Source of the DNA: G965200765 sp965200765
GTDB lineage: Bacteria; Pseudomonadota; Gammaproteobacteria; Arenicellales; JAJDZL01
NCBI GenBank assembly: GCA_965200765.1
Contig: OZ241380.1
Span: forward strand, 2,976,001 to 3,040,000
Reading direction: 5' to 3'
Length of the DNA: 64,000 bases
Shown in pieces: positions 7,643-15,561 of the stretch. Every line of letters begins with the position of its first letter. Positions within the stretch are counted from its first letter, which is position 1. The notes beneath the pieces were generated by a model. That model did no database searches. It was given only the letters and a program-made list of their open reading frames with translations, and was not told the DNA's origin. The translations under genes were made by a program, and so were the position numbers.

Positions 7643-8710
7643 CTATTCTGACCATTCTGGAACCATTGCCAAAATAGTCTCTCGAGCACCCTTACATTCA
7701 TAGACTGGATACTCGTCCCGAAGTCGAGTTAGATTCATGTATGCATAAGGCTTTTCGCCAAAATCTTCCCCTGAGTTTCTCACATATACGCCATACCTTA
7801 GGCCGTCCGTAACAATTACTCGTTTACAATCAGGATATTCATTACTGTATTTTTTTGCTTGATGAAAGGCTGACAGGCATGCTCCATTCATCCTTTTTGC
7901 TTCCACAACAACCGACACAGATGCTTTATCCCGAGGTAGTTTGGAAAACAATGCTATGTCGATTTTGTTCCACTCAATTGCCATCCTTTGTGGAGTCCAA
8001 CCCAATGCACGAAGTAATGGTACCACAAGGTAGCAGACTGTTTCTCGTTCAGATATATCCTTCTTTGTTTCCTTCTTTGAACGACCATACCAGTTTGCAA
8101 TTCTAATGAACTCGTCAATTTGAGCCATTAAACTCGATATGGAATCACTTGCCACACCTTTGTCGAACAAGTATTCAGAGACTTGTCCGAAATTTAATTT
8201 TAATTCTTCTACCGTTTCAGGAAGTTCAGGTAACTCACTCGTCCATTTGTCATTTGAAATTTCTAATGAATTCAGCCAGTCTACTACTTTTTTTGACTTT
8301 TCCTTTTTGAGCAGTTGAGTTGTATCACCCCACTTCAGTGTATCTCTAGGGAATTTCTTAGGTGTTTGTTTTGATTCCCATAGCCAACGCACTCGCCGTA
8401 TGTGACCAATATCCCAACCATCTATGTCATTGAATTCTTCGCAATATTCATAATCTCCTACTATCTGACCTACTGCATGAACTAAATCTGTTCCAAGTTT
8501 CAATACTACAATGTCGCCAGCCTTCATGTCTTTACAAAATCGTCGAATACCTACTACGTTATACTCTGGAGGATTATCTTCGCAACTTTCCCAACGGCCC
8601 AACTTTGCCGGTCCATTGAGTATGACATTCCACCTTAGGCATATGTCAACATAATTCCGGTCTTTATCACCGGCCGCCTGTTGCCAAATTGTCTTTCCTT
8701 CAATATCCAT
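7643..8710 (-). CDS. PUA/EVE-like domain fused to a type I restriction (HsdR-N-like) PD-(D/E)xK nuclease
   Basis: A 355-aa protein. Residues about 1-115 look like a PUA-superfamily (EVE-like) module, with the core KAGDIVVLKLGTDLVHAVGQIVG followed by basic and Trp-rich HIRRVRWLW. Residues about 215-320 match the HsdR N-terminal nuclease type: E223 in a helix before VPLLRALGW, D251 in KIDIALF, E270-x-K272 in VVVEAKRM and Q284 in QAKKY, the PD-(D/E)xK layout. EVE-type domains read modified bases, so a modification-dependent nuclease or antiphage role is a reasonable inference. No methylase or helicase gene is adjacent. ATG has AGGAGG 6 bp upstream. Its promoter carries a G12 tract (separate entry). 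Confidence 0.75.
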   Translation of the reverse strand: MDIEGKTIWQQAAGDKDRNYVDICLRWNVILNGPAKLGRWESCEDNPPEYNVVGIRRFCKDMKAGDIVVLKLGTDLVHAVGQIVGDYEYCEEFNDIDGWDIGHIRRVRWLWESKQTPKKFPRDTLKWGDTTQLLKKEKSKKVVDWLNSLEISNDKWTSELPELPETVEELKLNFGQVSEYLFDKGVASDSISSLMAQIDEFIRIANWYGRSKKETKKDISERETVCYLVVPLLRALGWTPQRMAIEWNKIDIALFSKLPRDKASVSVVVEAKRMNGACLSAFHQAKKYSNEYPDCKRVIVTDGLRYGVYVRNSGEDFGEKPYAYMNLTRLRDEYPVYECKGARETILAMVPEWSE

Positions 8711-8752
8711 AAGATCCTCCTAAGTATAGTGTTATGGCAATTTTCGAATATC

Positions 8753-8771
8753 AATTGCTATTTCAGCAATT
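8753..8771. promoter_or_regulatory. Palindrome in the nuclease leader, operator candidate
   Basis: AATTGCT (8753-8759), 5 bp, AGCAATT (8765-8771) is a perfect inverted repeat 43-61 bp upstream of the nuclease start codon. A third half-site, TAGCAATTA (8792-8800), touches the -10. The repeated half-site next to a promoter suggests a repressor site; the regulator is not known. Confidence 0.4.
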
Positions 8772-8787
8772 TCTACTCGAAATCTGA

Positions 8788-8820
8788 ATGATAGCAATTA
8801 CCCCCCCCCCCCAATGTCAA
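8788..8820 (-). promoter_or_regulatory. Nuclease promoter with a G12 tract between -35 and -10
   Basis: Read on the minus strand: TTGACA (8815-8820), TT, G12 (8801-8812), TAATTGC, TATCAT (8788-8793). The spacer is 21 bp, about 4 bp longer than optimal. Loss of 3-5 G would bring it to 16-18 bp. This is the same arrangement as the phase-variable porA promoter of Neisseria meningitidis. As read here the promoter should be weak or off. Confidence 0.6.
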
Positions 8821-9146
8821 GTCACAAGTAAAAATTTTTTTCGGTAATTTATCTTGATTACATTGGGAAAAGTTTCAAGTGTTTGATATTATTGCATAAA
8901 AATTGAGAAAATCAACCGTGCGAACCAAATATTCAGCCAATTCTCAATGAGGTCGAATTACCGCTTACGAAGTATTTTGGATGGGGAACAGCTTGTTGCC
9001 CAGCACATTGACCCCCATGAACAGGTGCTTTTTGTCCAAGAAGTGTGAAATTGCAGAAGTTCTATCTTGCGTGAATTACTCCTGTTCCTGCCAACGTGCT
9101 AAGTTTTTGCGATGCCCTGCCATAACCGAAGCAGAAATTGACACGC
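8821..9146. other. Non-coding stretch, AT-rich then mixed
   Basis: About 325 bp between the nuclease promoter and the end of the aminotransferase gene. No gene or structured RNA is recognised. Confidence 0.45.
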
Positions 9147-10373
9147 TCAGATCAACAGGTCCAGTTCCTTCACCAATCGTTCCACTTCCTCGTGACTGTT
9201 GTAGTGAACCAGACTGATACGAACAACACCGCCATAATCCTTGGCACCCAATGCCTCAATGCATCGTCGCGCGTAGAAATCTCCCGCATTAACCCCAAAG
9301 CCTTTTTCGCCAAGTTTGCGGGATAATTCCAACGAATTCTCACCATGGACTACAAATGAAAAGACTGGAACTCTGTATTGCATCGATCCTTCAGTTCGAC
9401 CGAACAATCGAACTCTAGGATGACTCAACAAGAAGTCAATCAATGATTCTGAAATGAATTGTTCGTGTCTTTGAATTAGCTCGAATACCGAAGCATAACT
9501 TTCTCTCACACCCTTGCGTGATCCGAAGCTTTGCAAATGTACATCTTTGAAATAGCTGGAAATTCCTGCAAGTGATGCCACCAGTTCATGCTGGTAGCCG
9601 CCAACCAGAAACTTTGCAGGAAGTTGATTTTCATCAAAGAAGAAATGATTTTGCCCTTTCAAGCGGACCAGATGCTCGCGTTTGCCATAGATAACCCCCA
9701 AATGCGGTCCGTAAAGCTTGTAAAGACTGAACAGACAGAAATCTGCCTTGATGTGTTTCATATTCAACGCGCGATGCGGGGCGTAGGCTACCGCATCAAC
9801 GCAAAGCAACGCGCCTGCTTTATGGCAAGCGTCCGCAATTTCAGCGATATCGTTAATTGAACCGGTAATGTTGGAGCACCAGGTGCAACAAACCAGTTTG
9901 GTTTTTTCACTCAGCAGTTTCTGCAATTCACTTGCACCGCCCAGCTCGCCAGATTCCGTATCAATCTTCCACTCCTTGACAACCACCCCGAATTCAGTCA
10001 AGCGTCGCCAGGCACCGATGTTGGCTTCGTGGTCCAGATTGGTGACTATGATTTCATCGCCGGGTTTCAATTCGTGTCGAAACGCATTTGCAAGCATGTA
10101 GACGTTCATCGTTGTTGAATGTCCGATGATGACTTCTTCGGGGCTTGCATGGATCATTTCGCATATGTTGCGATGTCCGTCTTGCACTCGCTGGTCAGCT
10201 TCACTGGATACACGGTAGCTCGCACCGGGTTGTACCTGATTGCGCGTCATGTAATCACGAACCAGCGTAATGACAGATTCCGGCACCAACGTACCCCCGG
10301 CGTTGTCAAAGAACATGTGTTCCTTCACCGCGGGAAATTGCGCTCTCACATAATCAATATCAAGACTGCTCAT
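9147..10373 (-). CDS. Class V aminotransferase, cysteine desulfurase-like (VC1184 type)
   Basis: A PLP-dependent fold-type I enzyme of 408 aa. N-terminal FFDNAGGTLVPESV and the HSTTMN region bind the cofactor phosphate. LLCVDAVAYAPH gives the PLP-contacting Asp, and SLYKLYGPHLGVIYG (about residues 215-229) supplies the Schiff-base lysine. The lack of a clear SufS/IscS catalytic-Cys loop and the overall pattern fit the 'cysteine desulfurase-like' subgroup named for VC1184, whose reaction is not settled. It lies 47 bp downstream of mlaE on the same strand and may be read through from it; no functional link is obvious. Confidence 0.8.
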   Translation of the reverse strand: MSSLDIDYVRAQFPAVKEHMFFDNAGGTLVPESVITLVRDYMTRNQVQPGASYRVSSEADQRVQDGHRNICEMIHASPEEVIIGHSTTMNVYMLANAFRHELKPGDEIIVTNLDHEANIGAWRRLTEFGVVVKEWKIDTESGELGGASELQKLLSEKTKLVCCTWCSNITGSINDIAEIADACHKAGALLCVDAVAYAPHRALNMKHIKADFCLFSLYKLYGPHLGVIYGKREHLVRLKGQNHFFFDENQLPAKFLVGGYQHELVASLAGISSYFKDVHLQSFGSRKGVRESYASVFELIQRHEQFISESLIDFLLSHPRVRLFGRTEGSMQYRVPVFSFVVHGENSLELSRKLGEKGFGVNAGDFYARRCIEALGAKDYGGVVRISLVHYNSHEEVERLVKELDLLI

Positions 10374-10420
10374 TGCATTTCATTCAAAGTCAGATTCCAG
10401 AAGTTGAAGATTTATGCTCC

Positions 10421-11215
10421 TCACGCGTTGAACATCAGTGCGGTAAGCACATAGTCAAGCCCGAGAACTGAAAGTGAACCTAGCACAACAGTCTTCGTTG
10501 TGGCACGGCTAACACCTTGTGCAGACGGATAGGCTGTATACCCTTGAAAAACCGCAATCCAGGTGACCACAAAGCCAAACACTACACTTTTGACCAGTCC
10601 GTTGACGATGTCGGCACGGAATTCGACACCGTCTTCAATGGACGACCAGTAAACGGCCGAATCAACCCCAAGTTGCACAACACCGGCGAAGTATCCACCA
10701 AACACGCCCACCAGAGTGAACATCGCGCAAAGTAGCGGCACCGAAATGATTCCGGCAATCATTCTTGGAGAGATAATCCGCTGTACAGGGTCAACCGACA
10801 TCATTTCCAGTGCCGATAGTTGTTCTGTTACTTTCATCAGTCCTATTTCAGCGGTCAGGGAGGACCCGGCCCGGCCGGTAAACAGCAAGGCCGCCAAAAC
10901 AGGCCCCAATTCTCTTGACAGGCTGAGTGCCACCAACAGGCCCAGCGACGATTCGGCACTGAAGTCAACCAGGGTGTAATAGCCCTGAAATCCAAGCACC
11001 ATGCCGACAAATCCCCCGGCAACGACGATGATCAGCACGGTCAAAACACCGAGCGCATAAATTTGTTGCACCACCAGCGAAACGCGAACAAGTGTGCGCG
11101 GGAAGGCTCTCAGGACAGAAAACAAAAATAACGTGGCTTGACCCAGGCGGACTACAAAGCGGATTGTAGTTGCGCCAAGCGTTGCCAGGCTTTTGGTCGG
11201 ATCAAGCTTGGCCAA
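10421..11215 (-). CDS. mlaE: Phospholipid transport ABC permease MlaE
   Basis: A 264-aa inner-membrane permease of the MlaE/YrbE family with about five membrane segments. The conserved core SLSRELGPVLAALLFTGRAGSSLTAEIG contains the E-loop of the family, and LEMMSVDPVQRIISPR follows. It forms the transmembrane part of the Mla ABC complex that moves phospholipids between inner and outer membrane. It overlaps the mlaF end by 14 bp, so translation is probably coupled. The usual next genes (mlaD, mlaC, mlaB) are absent here; mlaC lies 38 kb away. Confidence 0.95.
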   Translation of the reverse strand: MAKLDPTKSLATLGATTIRFVVRLGQATLFLFSVLRAFPRTLVRVSLVVQQIYALGVLTVLIIVVAGGFVGMVLGFQGYYTLVDFSAESSLGLLVALSLSRELGPVLAALLFTGRAGSSLTAEIGLMKVTEQLSALEMMSVDPVQRIISPRMIAGIISVPLLCAMFTLVGVFGGYFAGVVQLGVDSAVYWSSIEDGVEFRADIVNGLVKSVVFGFVVTWIAVFQGYTAYPSAQGVSRATTKTVVLGSLSVLGLDYVLTALMFNA

Positions 11216-12017
11216 TCATCTCGTCCTGGTAGTCTTTTGCCGGATAGTGAAACGGTACCGGACCATCGGGCTGTCCATGAAGAAACTGCTTGACTTCCTC
11301 TTGCTCGCTTTTGAGCAGTTCATCCGGAGTCCCGCTTGCCAGTACCGAGCGATTGCCAAGAATATAGACGTAATCGGCAACGCTGAGTCCTTCTTCGACA
11401 TCATGCGTAACAATGATGGAAGTAGCCGAGAGCGTTTCATTCAACTCGTGAACCAGCTTCACGATTGCTCCCATGGAGATGGGGTCAAGTCCGGTGAAGG
11501 GTTCGTCGTACAGCAATAATTCCGGGTCCAATGCGGTGGCGCGGGCCAGCGCAACACGGCGGCTCATGCCGCCGGATAATTCGGAAGGCATCAATGCCTG
11601 CGTACCGCGCAACCCAACCTGTTCCAGTTTCAACAACACCAGTTTTCGAATAAGCGATTCCGGCAAATCAGTGTTTTCCCGAATTGGAAAGGCCACATTT
11701 TCAAAGACATTCAGGTCTGTCAGAAGTGCATTGGACTGAAACATCATTCCCATGCGTCTGCGCATACCGTACAGCTTGCGTTGGTCTTCCAGATTTACCC
11801 GATTGCCGAAAACGTCAACGGTTCCAGCATGCGGTGCCATGCGTCCGCCAATCAAGGCTAGCAACGTTGATTTTCCGCAACCGCTGGGGCCCATGATCAC
11901 ACTTAGCCCGCTCGCGCGAATTTCCAGATTCAAGCCATCAAAGATTTGCTTGTCATCAAAGAACAGGTCTACATTCCGGACCGCGACAACGGGAGATTCT
12001 AGGTGTGACACAGCCAA
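11202..12017 (-). CDS. mlaF: Phospholipid transport ABC ATPase MlaF
   Basis: A 271-aa ABC ATPase with Walker A GPSGCGKST (about residues 43-51), Q-loop MMFQSNALLTDLNVFENVAFP, signature LSGGMSRRVALARA (about 147-160) and Walker B LLLYDEPFTGLDP, followed by the H-loop VTHDVEE. The FQSNALLTDLNVFENVAFPIRE pattern is typical of MlaF. It couples ATP hydrolysis to phospholipid transport with MlaE. The start is TTG at 12017 or GTG at 12011; neither has a clear ribosome site. It is divergent from lptC, only 52 bp away, so the two operons share a promoter region. Confidence 0.95.
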   Translation of the reverse strand: MAVSHLESPVVAVRNVDLFFDDKQIFDGLNLEIRASGLSVIMGPSGCGKSTLLALIGGRMAPHAGTVDVFGNRVNLEDQRKLYGMRRRMGMMFQSNALLTDLNVFENVAFPIRENTDLPESLIRKLVLLKLEQVGLRGTQALMPSELSGGMSRRVALARATALDPELLLYDEPFTGLDPISMGAIVKLVHELNETLSATSIIVTHDVEEGLSVADYVYILGNRSVLASGTPDELLKSEQEEVKQFLHGQPDGPVPFHYPAKDYQDEMIGQA

Positions 12018-12069
12018 TTCAAACTGAAAAATCTATAATAATGCAAGAATTACACTGGCTCGTTGTTCA

Positions 12070-12513
12070 ATGAATGGCATATTTGCGATAAAAAAAGTTG
12101 CTGTCCTGTGCGCTCTGTTGGCGCTTGCAGCAATGGTTGTCTACGTAGCAAATCTACCTGCGACTGGTGAAAGAGCAATGGATGCCAGAATTACTGGCCC
12201 TGATTATATTCTGAGTGGAGTCAGAATTTCAGGAATTGCAAACGACTCCAGGGGAAGATACCGACTCGAGGCAGATTCGCTCCGACACTTTGTTGACAAG
12301 GGGGAAAGCGAACTGGAGCAGCCGGCCATTACACAGACACGCGATGCCGGTTATGTTCGAGAAATCACGGCGGACCAAGCAGTGATGGTGGAGGGGTCGA
12401 TGGAAGTGGTTTTGAATGGCAATGTAGTTGTCCATGAAATCGCTAGCGAAGGTGCCAGTCCGGTCATCTCGAAGTCGGATGCACTGGTAATTCAATTGCA
12501 AGACTGGGAGTGA
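12070..12513 (+). CDS. lptC: LPS export protein LptC
   Basis: A 147-aa protein with one N-terminal membrane anchor (about residues 8-28) and a periplasmic beta-jellyroll (GPDYILSGVRISG, then GRYRLEADSLRHF). It is shorter than E. coli LptC (191 aa) but has the LptC pattern, and lptA and lptB follow. It docks on the LptBFG transporter and hands LPS to LptA. A TATAAT at 12034-12039 lies in the short divergent region shared with mlaF. The ATG has no strong ribosome site. Confidence 0.85.
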   Translation: MNGIFAIKKVAVLCALLALAAMVVYVANLPATGERAMDARITGPDYILSGVRISGIANDSRGRYRLEADSLRHFVDKGESELEQPAITQTRDAGYVREITADQAVMVEGSMEVVLNGNVVVHEIASEGASPVISKSDALVIQLQDWE

Positions 12514-12679
12514 CGCGACAAGTTTGTTCCAGGCCTTGTTGTTCTTGCGATTCAGTTGCATCGGGTGACGACGAAACAGATACAATAGAGAACTGCCATC
12601 ATTCTTTTTACCGAATCCAATGTTGAATCAAACAGTTAAGCCAAGAAATCTTTTCAAATTCCGGTCCGGATGCAGAATC

Positions 12680-13189
12680 ATGTTGAATCAATTTCAAATA
12701 TCCCTTGCAGTGGCACTTGTCAGTTGGATTGGTGTGTGTGCTCCAGTGTACGGGCAAAGCAACTCATCGCCAATCACTGTGGACGCAGACCGGGTTTCGG
12801 TGGATTTGGAAAACAATATACGGATTTTTGAAGGAAATGTTGTTGTGGTCCGTGGCAATCAGACCGTGCGTGCAGACCGGGTCGAGTTGCTCGAGAAAGA
12901 ATCCCGGATTGAAATGCTGGATGCAAAAGGTTCGCCGGTGGAATTTCGGTCCGAGTCCGACGGAGAATCCGAAGGTTTCACCGCGCAAGCCAATCGCGTG
13001 GTTGTCAACTATTCGACAGACAAAGCAGAACTGACCGGTAATGTTCGCCTGGTGCAAGGCAGTATGCAGATGAATGCACCGATGATTTTTTATGACTTGA
13101 ACGAAGGTACATTGGTTACACAAGGTTTGGATGGTGCTGAATCGGAATCAGGTCGTCGCACCCAGGTTGTCATTGATGAATCACAGTAA
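12680..13189 (+). CDS. lptA: LPS transport periplasmic protein LptA
   Basis: From ATG 12680 the protein is 169 aa with a standard signal peptide (MLNQFQISLAVALV, cleavage after PVYG or PVYGQ). It is followed by the OstA/LptA beta-jellyroll: SPITVDADRVSVDLENNIRIFEGNVVVVRGNQTVRADRVEL and a second pass RVVVNYSTDKAELTGNVRLVQG. It bridges the periplasm for LPS. An upstream ATG at 12620 would add 20 residues in front of the signal peptide and has no ribosome site, so 12680 is preferred. It is the middle gene of lptCAB. Confidence 0.9.
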   Translation: MLNQFQISLAVALVSWIGVCAPVYGQSNSSPITVDADRVSVDLENNIRIFEGNVVVVRGNQTVRADRVELLEKESRIEMLDAKGSPVEFRSESDGESEGFTAQANRVVVNYSTDKAELTGNVRLVQGSMQMNAPMIFYDLNEGTLVTQGLDGAESESGRRTQVVIDESQ

Positions 13190-13213
13190 AGTTGACCGGC
13201 GGGCGATATTGAG

Positions 13214-13981
13214 TTGACCGACGCCGAAGAAGTCAGGAAATTCTCCGAGAATACCACCAGCAAGCTGGCGATTCTGGAAGCGAGCAAGGCATTCAAGTCC
13301 CGTATTGTTGTCAACAAGGTTTCAGTTCATGTAAAAACTGGCGAGATTGTCGGACTTCTGGGTCCGAATGGTGCCGGAAAAACGACCAGTTTCAACATGA
13401 TGATCGGACTGGAACACTGTGACAGTGGTTCTGTCATGCTGGATGACAAAGATGTAACCAAGTTGCCGATTTATGCGCGTGCCCGGCTTGGTGTGGGATA
13501 CCTGCCTCAGGAGCCTTCGGTGTTTCGAAGACTCAATGTTGAAGACAATATTCGGGCGGTGCTGGAGTGCAAGCCAACCATCACGCGCACACAAGTGGAT
13601 CAACAACTGGAACAATTGCTTGAAACATTCGGTATCGTAGCCATACGCAAGACTTTGGGCATGAGTTTGTCGGGCGGCGAAAGAAGACGTGTTGAAATTG
13701 CGCGGGCATTCTCCCTGAATCCCCGATTCATCTTGCTGGATGAACCGTTTGCCGGAGTCGACCCGCTGGCGGTCGAGGATGTCGCCAATCAAATTCGATT
13801 TTTACAATCGCAGAACATTGGCATCCTGATTACCGACCACAATGTCCGCGAGACACTTGGAATATGTACGCGCGCATACATACTGAATGAAGGTCAAATT
13901 ATTGTCGAAGGCCGGCCCGAAGAAATACTGGACAATGAAGATGCCAAAAAGTTTTATCTGGGCCAAAATTTCAGTTTGTAA
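13214..13981 (+). CDS. lptB: LPS export ABC ATPase LptB
   Basis: A 255-aa ABC ATPase with Walker A GPNGAGKTT (about residues 50-58), the LptB-typical GVGYLPQEPSVFRRLNVEDN Q-loop, signature LSGGERRRVEIARA and Walker B FILLDEPFAGVDP, then ITDHNVRETL with the H-loop. It powers LPS extraction by LptBFG from the cytosolic face. The start is taken as TTG 13214, about 15 residues longer at the N-terminus than typical, so the true start may be slightly downstream. In E. coli rpoN follows lptB; here an autotransporter gene does. Confidence 0.95.
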   Translation: MTDAEEVRKFSENTTSKLAILEASKAFKSRIVVNKVSVHVKTGEIVGLLGPNGAGKTTSFNMMIGLEHCDSGSVMLDDKDVTKLPIYARARLGVGYLPQEPSVFRRLNVEDNIRAVLECKPTITRTQVDQQLEQLLETFGIVAIRKTLGMSLSGGERRRVEIARAFSLNPRFILLDEPFAGVDPLAVEDVANQIRFLQSQNIGILITDHNVRETLGICTRAYILNEGQIIVEGRPEEILDNEDAKKFYLGQNFSL

Positions 13982-14086
13982 GGTGCATGATTTTCTTGTC
14001 AGGTTCATGCGAAATTATTGGATAATTACCGCTCAACCAGTAAACCGTCAAAATTGCAGTCGTTATTGAAACGGAGACAAAATGCC

Positions 14087-15544
14087 ATGATTGCAACATG
14101 CACGCGGAGTAGTGCTTTGTTAATGTTGCTCAAGCAGATGCGCACCATTGTTGTCGAAAATTTTCGCCGTTATTGTTTTGCGTCGGCGCTGTGCCTGACA
14201 GGGATGATTTGCGGGTTGCAATCGGGTGTTGCAAATGCGCAGGATCTGTTGTCTGCAACGAGAGACAGTGCTTCGTTTTATGACAAGGAAATTATATCGA
14301 CCGAGTTGCTGACTGCGTGCATGTCGGCAACCCATGAAGCACAATGGAGCGATGAATCTCGAAGTTCGCGCTGTGTTGCGGGTCGCGCGTTCAACCTCAT
14401 GCTCGACAAGGCGACGCATTTTGTGAATGAATCTGCCAGGGAAAAATTCGGCAACCATTTTCATGTAGCTAACAAACTGAATTATTCACCAAGCGACAAT
14501 TCAGTCAAGGGTGATCTTGATGTAGTCGTTCCGTTGAGCTTCCAGGGTTCAACACCCACTGGCGCAGATCGTACCGGCCTAAGGCAGGGTAGCTGGTTTG
14601 TACAGCATGGCGTGACGACCTGGAAAGATGAGCAGTCGTTTCGTCGAAACGACCTGAGGTTGGGAATGGTTCGGCGAACAATGCTCGATAGCAGGTTTGG
14701 CACCGGAATTGTCGGCGTATCCGCATTTGTACAGCAAAACGCAGAACGCGGACATCGAAGGTTGGTTACGAGTATTGACTATGCAGGAAAATGGGGCAAG
14801 GGATTCTTCAACTCGTTTCAACCGTTGACGGACTGGAAAGCAGGTCGACGCGGTTTCGATGAGCGTCCGGCCGAAGGAATGGAAATTGGTGTTCGATTTG
14901 ATGCGACGACCACCATTGCAGTGGAGACGGCCTATACGCGTTGGGAAGACAAGAAGCGCCGGGGTGTCTGGAATTCCGGTGGACGAATCGGATTCAATTG
15001 GCGGCCGCACACTTGGTTGACAGTTGGTGCAAATTACAGTGAGCACAGTCGCAGTGACGATGCGTCTTCATTTGTCATCACTTTCATGCGCCCCTTGGGT
15101 GGTGGTCGTCAGGAGACTCCGCGCTGGAGCGGATTCGGGGAACCTGCCGGTGGTTCGGTACCAAAGGTTTCGGATCTGTGGCGCGCAGTTGAAGACATTG
15201 GACGTATTCGTATGGTTGAACGCGAAGCAGCAGTCGAAGACCGGTTGACGGAAATCGAAGGTGTGGAAGTTCAGTTTTTGCAAAATTCGGTGGTCAGCGG
15301 AAACGAAGTTTTGCTCGAAGTAACCATTCCAACTCCACTTGTGAAAGATACTCGACTGGTATTGAGATTGGTTCCCGGAACAGGTAGCAATCCGGCTGTA
15401 CCGGGCGAAGACTTTACGGACGAACCGATTGAAGTACTGTTGCCAGCAGGCGATACCAGTATCGTTGTTGCCATTCCGCTGTTGCTTAACAACAACATGA
15501 AAAATGCTCGTTCGCTGGACGTGCGGGTGTTTCGTTCCGCATGA
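14087..15544 (+). CDS. Inverse autotransporter (intimin/invasin-type) with a short passenger
   Basis: A 485-aa outer-membrane protein. A long N-terminal region carries the signal sequence (hydrophobic CFASALCLTGMICGLQSGVANAQ). The inverse autotransporter beta-domain spans about residues 120-350: strand pairs such as GSWFVQHGVTTWKDEQSF, SRFGTGIVGVSAFVQQN, FFNSFQPLTDWKAG and the family-typical ERPAEGMEIGVRFD (compare RPANGW in intimin). The passenger after the barrel is short and ends in a Calx-beta-like piece (LVLRLVPGTGSN...EDFTDEPIEVLLPAGDTS) that stops early, unlike the long Ig-like tails of adhesins. ATG 14087 has GGAGA 9 bp upstream; a TTG at 14018 lacks this. It follows lptB on the same strand. 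Confidence 0.7.
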   Translation: MIATCTRSSALLMLLKQMRTIVVENFRRYCFASALCLTGMICGLQSGVANAQDLLSATRDSASFYDKEIISTELLTACMSATHEAQWSDESRSSRCVAGRAFNLMLDKATHFVNESAREKFGNHFHVANKLNYSPSDNSVKGDLDVVVPLSFQGSTPTGADRTGLRQGSWFVQHGVTTWKDEQSFRRNDLRLGMVRRTMLDSRFGTGIVGVSAFVQQNAERGHRRLVTSIDYAGKWGKGFFNSFQPLTDWKAGRRGFDERPAEGMEIGVRFDATTTIAVETAYTRWEDKKRRGVWNSGGRIGFNWRPHTWLTVGANYSEHSRSDDASSFVITFMRPLGGGRQETPRWSGFGEPAGGSVPKVSDLWRAVEDIGRIRMVEREAAVEDRLTEIEGVEVQFLQNSVVSGNEVLLEVTIPTPLVKDTRLVLRLVPGTGSNPAVPGEDFTDEPIEVLLPAGDTSIVVAIPLLLNNNMKNARSLDVRVFRSA

Positions 15545-15561
15545 TGCAATCGGCGTGACTG

